A stretch of DNA of 11,630 nucleotides, from assembly GCA_031256575.1 (NCBI GenBank), contig JAIRQI010000089.1, positions 1 to 11,630 on the forward strand, given 5' to 3'. Source of the stretch: Coriobacteriales bacterium (GTDB lineage Bacteria; Actinomycetota; Coriobacteriia; Coriobacteriales; UBA8131). The translations under genes were made by a program, and so were the position numbers. Shown here piece by piece: positions 6,436 through 11,630 of the stretch; position 1 is the stretch's first letter, and every line of letters starts with the position of its first letter. Below the pieces are notes generated by a model. It worked only from the letters and a program-made list of their open reading frames with translations, searched no databases and was not told the DNA's origin.

Positions 6436-6464
6436 CGTGCACACCAACCAAGGAGGTTTTAAGC

Positions 6465-8528
6465 ATGTCAGCTCCAAGCGAAAGCATTCGTAACGTTGTC
6501 CTTGTAGGCCAGGATGGGGCAGGTAAGACCACGCTTGCCGAGGCCATGCTCCATCTTTCCGGAAAGACCTCACGGCTAGGTACCACCAGCGATGGCAAAT
6601 CCAACTTGGATTACGACCCCGAAGAAATCAAACGGCAATTCACGATTTCGACATCAATCGCCCCGATTGTCCACAAAGGCGTGAAAATCAACCTCTTGGA
6701 CACCTCGGGTTCTGATGATTTCATCGGCGATACGATTACTGCTTTATCCGTAGCCGAGATGGCCCTGTTTGTTGTTGATGCGGTGGCTGGCCCCCAAATC
6801 AACACCGTCAAACTCTGGAGTATCGCGGAGGGTCTAGGCATCGCCCGGGCTGTCTTCATCAACCATATCGACCGCGAGCACGCCAATTACGAAGAAGCTT
6901 TAGCTGAGCTGACAAAGCAGTTCGGTTCTCGCATCGGTGCTGTTAACCTACCCATTGGTGTGGATAAGGACTTCAAAGGGGTTGTCGATATCATCAGTAT
7001 GAAGGCCCACTACTTTGATGGCGGCAAAGACCGTATCGAGAGCATTCCCGCTGACCTCGAGCAAGCCTGCCAGTCGTCCCGTGACCAGCTGGTAGACCTG
7101 GTGGCCGAAGCTGATGATGAGCTTATGGAGAAGTACCTGGAAGGTGAGGAACTGACCCAGGCAGAACTTGAGAACCTGATGCACCGAGCAGTCAGCGACA
7201 AAATACTAATCCCGGTCTTCGTTGGCTCAGCTTTAGACGAACAGGGTGTAGAGCTCTTGATGACCGATATCGTGAATTACTTTCCGCGTCCTTCAGCGCA
7301 TCAAGCCTTCACCACCCCAAGCGGCGACGAGGTGCATATCGATGCAGCTGGCGAGGCCGCCTGCTTCGTCTTCAAGACCTTATCCGACCCCTTTGTCGGA
7401 CGTCTATCTTTTGTGAAATTGATTTCGGGCTCCCTAGAGCCGGGCATTGAGCTGGTCAACTCCCGCACCAACAAGAAGGACCGCTTGACCCAGTTGCTAG
7501 AGATGTGTGGCAAAGAGAACGAGGCTATCAAGAAATCTGTGGCTGGCGACATCATCGTTTTGCCGAAGCTGACCGATGCCAAAACCGGCGATACCCTGTC
7601 TGCCTCCGGCAAGCTGCAACTCTCGGCTATGCCCCTGCCCCGGCCACTCTACCCGGTGGCTATCGAAGCTGCCAATCAGAAAGATGAGGATAAACTCGGC
7701 GATTTTCTCTCCAAATATATCGAAACGGACCCTTGTGTGACCTTGCATCGTGATGAGCAGACCCACCAGACGATTCTGACCACGCTCGGTGAAGGTTCCG
7801 TTGACCTGATTTTATCCCGCTTGAGAGAACGCTCTGGCGTTGAGGCCAAGCTCTTGGAAGTCAAGGTTCCGTATCGCGAGACGATTCGGCGGGTTGCCGA
7901 GGCCCAGGGACGCCACAAGAAGCAGACCGGTGGTGCCGGACAGTTCGGTGACTGCTGGGTGCGGCTCGAGCCAAACCCCGGTGGTGGCTACGAGTTTTTG
8001 GACGAGGTTGTTGGCGGGCGTATTCCCAAGGGTTTGATTCCAGCTGTGGATAAGGGCATCCGCGACGCCATGGTTGAGGGCTTCTTGACCGATGACCCCT
8101 TTGTCGATGTCAAAGCGGCTGTCTATGATGGCTCTTACCACTCGGTAGACAGTAACGAAATGGCTTTCAAACAGGCTGGTCGTCTGGCATTTCGAGCGGC
8201 TTGCGAAAAGGCTGATGTCTACCTGCTGGAACCGATGGCTAACCTGGAAGTCACAGTCACTGAAGAGTACGCTGGTACAATCATGGGCGATTTCTCGACT
8301 CGCCGTGGCCGAGTAGCCGGAATGAGCACTGACGAAAGCGGCCGCACTGTAGTGAAAGCCCGCGTTCCATATAAAGAAGTCATCACCTATGCCCGCGACC
8401 TGCGTTCGATGACCAGGGGCATCGGCTCTTATGCCTTGGAGCTGGAAGGCTACGAGGAAGTCCCAGGCGATGTCTCCAAAAAACTAGTCGCTGACTACCA
8501 GGCTCGTCGGGAAGAAGCCAACAAGTAA
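6465..8528 (+). CDS. Elongation factor G-like GTPase (EF-G2 type)
   Basis: 687 residues, the size of EF-G. The ATG at 6465 is chosen because AAGGAGG (6450-6456) sits 8 bases upstream; the frame stays open to 6375, but that stretch is a structured leader. All EF-G domains are present. The G domain has P-loop GQDGAGKT (15-22), a switch I QFTIST (58-63), G3 DTSGSDDF (79-86), G4 NHID (133-136) and GSA (254-256). Domain IV (about 480-600) contains HKKQTGGAGQFGD, and domain V contains NLEVTVTEEYAGTIMGDFSTRRGRVAGM. Compared with canonical EF-G, the catalytic His of DTPGHVDF is Ser, and the Lys of NKxD is His. These departures occur in the EF-G2/EF-G-like branch, so this is not the essential translocase. 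No rpsL/rpsG/tuf neighbours are present. Ribosome binding is likely; the specific role is unknown. Confidence 0.9.
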   Translation: MSAPSESIRNVVLVGQDGAGKTTLAEAMLHLSGKTSRLGTTSDGKSNLDYDPEEIKRQFTISTSIAPIVHKGVKINLLDTSGSDDFIGDTITALSVAEMALFVVDAVAGPQINTVKLWSIAEGLGIARAVFINHIDREHANYEEALAELTKQFGSRIGAVNLPIGVDKDFKGVVDIISMKAHYFDGGKDRIESIPADLEQACQSSRDQLVDLVAEADDELMEKYLEGEELTQAELENLMHRAVSDKILIPVFVGSALDEQGVELLMTDIVNYFPRPSAHQAFTTPSGDEVHIDAAGEAACFVFKTLSDPFVGRLSFVKLISGSLEPGIELVNSRTNKKDRLTQLLEMCGKENEAIKKSVAGDIIVLPKLTDAKTGDTLSASGKLQLSAMPLPRPLYPVAIEAANQKDEDKLGDFLSKYIETDPCVTLHRDEQTHQTILTTLGEGSVDLILSRLRERSGVEAKLLEVKVPYRETIRRVAEAQGRHKKQTGGAGQFGDCWVRLEPNPGGGYEFLDEVVGGRIPKGLIPAVDKGIRDAMVEGFLTDDPFVDVKAAVYDGSYHSVDSNEMAFKQAGRLAFRAACEKADVYLLEPMANLEVTVTEEYAGTIMGDFSTRRGRVAGMSTDESGRTVVKARVPYKEVITYARDLRSMTRGIGSYALELEGYEEVPGDVSKKLVADYQARREEANK

Positions 8529-8558
8529 AACTCATAACACGACCTAATAAGCGCATAG

Positions 8559-8598
8559 AATTGGCGGCACAATCATTCAATCGATTGTGCCGCCAATT
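8559..8598. terminator. strong hairpin terminator between convergent genes
   Basis: A perfect 16-bp stem (8559-8574 with 8583-8598) with an 8-nt loop, core GGCGGCAC/GTGCCGCC, lies 30 bp after the EF-G-like stop and downstream of the convergent URO-D gene. Both strands have A/T residues at the stem base but only short T-runs. It probably terminates transcription from both sides. Confidence 0.75.
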
Positions 8599-8625
8599 TG
8601 TTCCTCTGTCAAAGAAAAGTCAGGC

Positions 8626-8702
8626 AATCAGCCTGCTTGGCTTGCGAGAATAGCCAGCGTGAAAGCTAGCGAGATTAGCCAGCCTGCTTATCCAGCGAGA
8701 TT
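8626..8702. repeat. three tandem 25-26-bp repeats across the URO-D gene stop codon
   Basis: Adjacent imperfect units at 8677-8702, 8652-8676 and 8626-8651. On the minus strand each has the form AATCTCGCtgg...GCaGGCTGgCT. The first unit encodes the last residues NLAG and the TAA stop (8690-8688); the other two are non-coding. Confidence 0.8.
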
Positions 8703-9800
8703 GTTGAAAGCCTTGCGAGCAGCCTCATAGAAGAACTCGTCGTAACCGGCAGGACCACCGAAGAAGCCCATAGTAACTGGTTTCTCCAAGAAGTTCGGTA
8801 CGTACTTGTCCAAGAAGCGCTGAGCTGAGGCACAGGCATCTTCCAGGGTCATCGGAACAGGGCTGAACATGTCATAAGGAATATCCGGCTCAATACCAAG
8901 GATAATCTTATCGCCATACAGGTCATAGAGCATCGGCTTATTGTTCATGTCCTGACCGGACCAGGAGTCGCAGCCAGCCTCGATATAGCAGGGAACCAAC
9001 ATCTCGTTCTTACCGCAGGAATGCATATCAAAGAACAGGCCCAGATCGTCATGAACGAAGCTGACAACCTTCTTCAGGGCCGGGACGATCATCTCCATGC
9101 AGACATCTTTGCTGAAGAAAGGAGCCCTCTGAGAACCCCAGTCATCATGGAAGTTGATAGCGTCAAAGACTCCACCGTAGGCATTGTAAGCCCGGCCGAT
9201 GATGTCGATGGCGTTGTCTGCAAGTGCTGACAACAGGGCATGGGTGGCATCGACCTGATCGGGATCAATCAGGGCAACGGCGGCGTTGTCGAAGTCCATG
9301 AAGGAAATCATACGCTCGAATAGACCGGTCAGGTGGCAATAAACGAACCACTTGTCAGTCTTCACCCAGTCCTTGTTAGCCTCAGCTGAACCAGCCCAAT
9401 CCCAATTTGCAACGTCCGGGAAGTTGATGATATCTTGCCAGTCATTGGTATCTGTCATGGTTGGGTTGCCTGGTTCGACCATCGAGCCTTGAGCCTGGGG
9501 AACATAGACCCAGGGAATCCCAAATTTGTCTGGTCCGCCGACCATCTCTTCAAATGAAAGCGGGTTGGCTTCAAAAGCGAAAGCCCGGGCCACGTTGTCC
9601 GGATCGACCCGTGGGGTCATCATCTGGGAGTCATTGAATGACGGCAGCCAGAACGGGATCTTGCGCTCATAGAGCAGACGGAAATTCTCTTTGGGGCTGA
9701 TGGGACGATCAAACACTTTGATTGGTGGCATACCGGGAAAGAACCCGGGTACCTCAGTAGCATTCTCGATTTCTTTGATGTCAAAAGGAACTCGTTCCAT
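8688..9800 (-). CDS. URO-D superfamily protein (uroporphyrinogen decarboxylase/corrinoid methyltransferase-like)
   Basis: A 370-residue protein with the features of the URO-D superfamily (PF01208), whose members are either uroporphyrinogen decarboxylases or zinc-dependent methyltransferases acting on methyl-corrinoid proteins (MtaA/MtbA type). FFDMHSCGKN (257-265) gives an HxCG motif (H260, C262), the start of the methyltransferase zinc signature; C277 or C323 could be a third ligand. NFHDDWGSQRAPFFS (216-230) and the C-terminal GPAGYDEFFYEAARKAF also fit the superfamily. The ATG at 9800 has AAAGGAGG 5 bases upstream. No corrinoid protein, activase or heme-biosynthesis gene lies nearby, so the substrate is open; the HxCG motif favours a methyltransferase-like role over heme synthesis. 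It is transcribed alone from a promoter near 9882-9890, through a structured leader. No signal peptide or membrane segment is visible, so it is cytoplasmic. Confidence 0.85.
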   Translation of the reverse strand: MERVPFDIKEIENATEVPGFFPGMPPIKVFDRPISPKENFRLLYERKIPFWLPSFNDSQMMTPRVDPDNVARAFAFEANPLSFEEMVGGPDKFGIPWVYVPQAQGSMVEPGNPTMTDTNDWQDIINFPDVANWDWAGSAEANKDWVKTDKWFVYCHLTGLFERMISFMDFDNAAVALIDPDQVDATHALLSALADNAIDIIGRAYNAYGGVFDAINFHDDWGSQRAPFFSKDVCMEMIVPALKKVVSFVHDDLGLFFDMHSCGKNEMLVPCYIEAGCDSWSGQDMNNKPMLYDLYGDKIILGIEPDIPYDMFSPVPMTLEDACASAQRFLDKYVPNFLEKPVTMGFFGGPAGYDEFFYEAARKAFNNLAG

Positions 9801-9827
9801 AACATCCTCCTTTCTGTCGTCGCTTTT

Positions 9828-9875
9828 TGCCAGTAGAAATAAAGATGCCCGATTTCAAAATCCCGCATACTGGCA
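9828..9875 (-). promoter_or_regulatory. structured 5' leader of the URO-D gene
   Basis: In the minus-strand transcript TGCCAGTA (9875-9868) pairs with TACTGGCA (9835-9828). Alternatively using one base fewer, an inner stem ATGC/GCAT encloses a GG/GG internal loop and GATT-TTGA-AATC. A 9-nt pyrimidine-rich bulge, CTTTATTTC, is left single-stranded. The predicted transcript start lies at the foot of this hairpin, and the ribosome binding site follows about 15 bases after it. I do not recognise a known riboswitch class. Confidence 0.5.
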
Positions 9876-9881
9876 CCCACT

Positions 9882-9890
9882 TCTATAGCA
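9882..9890 (-). promoter_or_regulatory. extended -10 promoter candidate of the URO-D gene
   Basis: On the minus strand TGC-TATAGA (9890-9882) matches an extended -10. No good -35 is seen at 16-18 bp (the sequence there is ACAATT). The predicted start near 9875 gives a leader of about 75 bases. Confidence 0.45.
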
Positions 9891-10144
9891 AATGATTGCT
9901 CGGCAATTGTAGCAATACATCCTTTGCTTAGGTAGAAGAATGGAGAAAACGCTGCAAGACATCTGAGCACTACACATCGGACTAGCGATAATGCATAAGC
10001 ATGCCGTAGGCCAGTAGCTCAATAACCTGCTAATGGAGCTACTCACTTATCAACCATCACCATCCCAGAGCATACCGATTATGTGGAGAAAACCGTAAAG
10101 CACTAGCCAGCCTTTCTCCAGTTATAGGCTTTTGCATTGGCATG
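9891..10144. other. gene-free region between URO-D gene and dinB
   Basis: No gene is supported. It contains a hairpin AGTAGCTC/GAGCTACT (10013-10020 with 10036-10043), and two copies of the recurrent intergenic motif TGGAGAAAAC (9941-9950 and 10084-10093). The two flanking genes diverge, so the region must carry regulatory signals for both. Confidence 0.5.
10084..10120. repeat. inverted repeat upstream of dinB with the GGAGAAAACCG motif
   Basis: TGGAGAAA (10084-10091) and TTTCTCCA (10113-10120) form a perfect 8-bp inverted repeat with a 21-bp spacer. The left arm is part of GGAGAAAACCG (10085-10095). It ends about 25 bp before the dinB -10 element, a position suited to an operator. Confidence 0.5.
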
Positions 10145-10150
10145 TATACT
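10145..10150 (+). promoter_or_regulatory. dinB -10 element of a likely leaderless transcript
   Basis: TATACT ends 6 bases before the dinB ATG, so transcription should start at or next to the A of the start codon. No Shine-Dalgarno lies at usable distance; the only AAGG is 1 base from the ATG. No clear -35 is seen at 16-18 bp. Leaderless genes are common in actinobacteria. Confidence 0.55.
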
Positions 10151-10156
10151 TAAGGT

Positions 10157-11437
10157 ATGGAAGAACAACTACTACAGAACTGGCAGGGTCCAGCTATTTT
10201 GTTGTTGGACCTGGATGCCTTCTTTGCTTCAGTGGAGCAGCTGGACCACCCCGAGTGGCGCGGTAAGCCAGTCATCGTCGGTGGTGACCCCGGCCGCCGG
10301 GGAGTGGTTGCCACCTGTTCGTATGAAGCCCGCCGCTTTGGGGTGCGCTCGGCCATGCCCTCCTCCACAGCCGCCAAATTATGCCCCGAGGCCATCTGGA
10401 CACATGGCAACTACCACCGCTACATGGAGCTATCAAGCCAGGTCATGCAGATTATGTGGGATGTATCGCCGCGCCTCCAACAGGTCTCGATTGATGAGGC
10501 TTTTCTCGATGTCACTCCCGGCCGCTTTGTGCGTGACCACCCGGTGCAGCTAGCCAGGCAGATTTTCGACCAGGTGGCCGAGCTTGGAATCACCTGCTCG
10601 ATTGGCTTGGGCAGCTCCAAGACTATCGCCAAGATAGCCTCTGACCAGGATAAACCGCGTGGATTGACCGTAGTCTACCCCGGTAGCGAGCAGGCCTTTC
10701 TGGCTCCCCTGCCGGTACGGGCACTCTCCGGCATCGGCCCGCAGAGCGCCAGCCGGCTAGACAAGTTTGGCATCCGCACCCTCGGGCAACTAGCCAGCGC
10801 CGAACCCGAGCTCTTAAAAGAGCTGTTTGGCAAGAACGCCGAAGAGGTCCGGCAACGATGCCTGGGTATCGATGACTCGCCTATTATCACTCACGAAGAG
10901 GTCAAGTCGGTCTCCAATGAGATGACCTTCTCGGCCGACCTCAAAGATGAGGATGAGATATGTGCGGCAATCGAGATGATGGCCAGCAAGGTCGGGCGAC
11001 GACTGCGGCACCGCGGGCTGGCAGGCTCGACGGTTACCATAAAACTACGGTATCACGACCTGTCAATTCGCACTGCCCAACGAACAGTCTCCAGCCTGCT
11101 CTCCAATGAGCGCCTCTTCGCTCCGATTGCCTTGAGCCTGCTGCCGCAGATTTGGCGACCGGGCGACCTGGTGCGTCTGGTCGGGGTAGGAATTTCTGGG
11201 TTTGCATCCAGTGGCGATTTGTCGGACAGCCAGCTGAGTATGTTTGAACCAGTGATTGAAGACCAGAAAAGCGACTCGCTGGTGCAAGCCACCGACCTGG
11301 TGCGCGACCGCTTTGGCGAGTCTGCTGTGACCTACGGGCGCGACCTCCGCTTTCGGCGGCGCGACACAGGTACCATCGCCCAGAAGCAAGAAGCTTACAA
11401 GGATTCTGCAGCAGAGCCAGAAGATGCTGGTGACTAG
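10157..11437 (+). CDS. dinB: DNA polymerase IV (DinB, Y-family translesion polymerase)
   Basis: A 426-residue Y-family polymerase that copies past damaged template bases, without proofreading. The palm carries D18 in LLLDLDAFFASVEQ and D113-E114 in SIDEAFLDV, the metal-binding residues; F23 stands at the steric-gate position that excludes ribonucleotides. TCSYEARRFGVRSAMPSSTA (53-72) is the finger signature, and CSIGLGSSKTIAKIASDQDKP (147-167) continues the palm. The thumb has the helix-hairpin-helix LSGIGPQSASRLDKFGI (190-206), followed by the little-finger domain. QLSMF (359-363) is a sliding-clamp binding motif, followed by about 60 further residues. Length is somewhat above the roughly 350 of E. 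coli DinB owing to this C-terminal tail. The ATG at 10157 is the first reasonable start and appears leaderless. No classical LexA box (GAAC-N4-GTTC) is evident upstream. All key residues are intact. Confidence 0.95.
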   Translation: MEEQLLQNWQGPAILLLDLDAFFASVEQLDHPEWRGKPVIVGGDPGRRGVVATCSYEARRFGVRSAMPSSTAAKLCPEAIWTHGNYHRYMELSSQVMQIMWDVSPRLQQVSIDEAFLDVTPGRFVRDHPVQLARQIFDQVAELGITCSIGLGSSKTIAKIASDQDKPRGLTVVYPGSEQAFLAPLPVRALSGIGPQSASRLDKFGIRTLGQLASAEPELLKELFGKNAEEVRQRCLGIDDSPIITHEEVKSVSNEMTFSADLKDEDEICAAIEMMASKVGRRLRHRGLAGSTVTIKLRYHDLSIRTAQRTVSSLLSNERLFAPIALSLLPQIWRPGDLVRLVGVGISGFASSGDLSDSQLSMFEPVIEDQKSDSLVQATDLVRDRFGESAVTYGRDLRFRRRDTGTIAQKQEAYKDSAAEPEDAGD

Positions 11438-11500
11438 GAGCAGAGCCAGAGGGTACTGGTGACTAGGAGCAAACTAGGGGGCAAGGTGCTGGTGCTCGCC
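11410..11500. repeat. 29-bp tandem repeats across the dinB stop codon
   Basis: Two units, 11410-11438 and 11439-11467, differ at only a few positions; each has the form AGCAGAGCCAGA...CTGGTGACTAGG. A third, strongly diverged unit can be traced to about 11500. The first encodes the last dinB codons and its TAG stop (11435-11437). As 29 is not a multiple of three, the copies do not extend the protein. Confidence 0.8.
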
Positions 11501-11540
11501 AAAGATTCAGTAGTTGGTGTCTCAAATGCATCCAAATCGG

Positions 11541-11620
11541 CGTTTTTCTCCACATTGAGAAACTAGCTATTCTGAGACCTTTTGCATATCCGCAGGTAGA
11601 TGAGCAGGTGGAGAAAACCG
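11541..11620. repeat. inverted repeat with the GGAGAAAACCG motif
   Basis: TTTTCTCCAC (11544-11553) and GTGGAGAAAA (11608-11617) form a perfect 10-bp inverted repeat around 54 bp, with near-matching CGGCG/CCG flanks. The right arm is an exact copy of GGAGAAAACCG (11610-11620). No gene is supported from 11438 to 11630. Confidence 0.55.
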
Positions 11621-11630
11621 AGGTGTCTTC

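Noticed and set aside
6375..6464. N-terminal extension of the EF-G-like protein to the GTG at 6375.
   Set aside because: The ideal Shine-Dalgarno at 6450-6456 serves the ATG at 6465, the family N-terminus fits that start, and the upstream part is a terminator-like hairpin.
9787..9800. GGAAC-TC-GTTCC near the URO-D start as a LexA-type operator.
   Set aside because: The half-site spacing (2 bp) does not match the 4-bp spacing of Gram-positive LexA boxes, and it lies within coding sequence.
8688..9800. Assignment as the heme-pathway enzyme HemE.
   Set aside because: No other heme genes are adjacent and the HxCG motif points to the methyltransferase-like branch of the superfamily.

Overview
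The window looks like an ordinary bacterial chromosome of moderate G+C (slightly above half G+C by eye). I see no plasmid, phage or insertion-sequence backbone. The gene content points to a Gram-positive lineage: a membrane-tethered PF09826-type beta-propeller protein paired with an ECF sigma factor, an EF-G-like GTPase beside no ribosomal operon, an orphan URO-D-superfamily protein, mixed ATG/GTG/TTG starts and one apparently leaderless gene. A gut-type actinobacterium of the class Coriobacteriia is my best guess, but this is an inference from gene mix only.

Layout. (1) 2-877, plus: 3' part of an SPFH/stomatin-family membrane protein whose start lies before the window. (2) 1029-1373, plus: tRNA-Gly(GCC) and tRNA-Cys(GCA), each with its own promoter candidate and separated by an intrinsic terminator. 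(3) 1388-2059, minus: a two-gene HigBA/RelE-type toxin-antitoxin operon, A+T-richer than its surroundings, with a perfect 20-bp palindrome inside its core promoter. (4) 2060-2578: a gene-free stretch made of a ~170-bp imperfect inverted repeat and an array of degenerate ~30-bp direct repeats. (5) 2579-6161, minus: an ECF sigma factor whose gene overlaps by 8 bp a 1015-residue single-pass membrane protein with a large extracytoplasmic beta-propeller. This looks like a sigma/anti-sigma signalling pair. (6) 6162-8598, plus: an EF-G2-like GTPase preceded by an attenuator-like hairpin and followed by a 16-bp-stem terminator shared with the convergent gene. (7) 8626-9890, minus: a URO-D-superfamily protein with an HxCG motif, a structured 5' leader, and tandem repeats across its stop codon. 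(8) 10145-11437, plus: dinB, the Y-family polymerase Pol IV, apparently leaderless. (9) 11438-11630: repeats only.

How the parts relate. Only two true operons are visible: toxin-antitoxin, and sigma/propeller. The other genes look like independent transcription units. Two patterns cut across them. First, three genes (propeller, URO-D, dinB) have imperfect tandem copies of their own last codons running past the stop. Second, a short motif, GGAGAAAAC(C)G, recurs only between genes and is usually accompanied by an inverted partner. The most interesting candidate system is the sigma factor with its propeller-bearing membrane partner.
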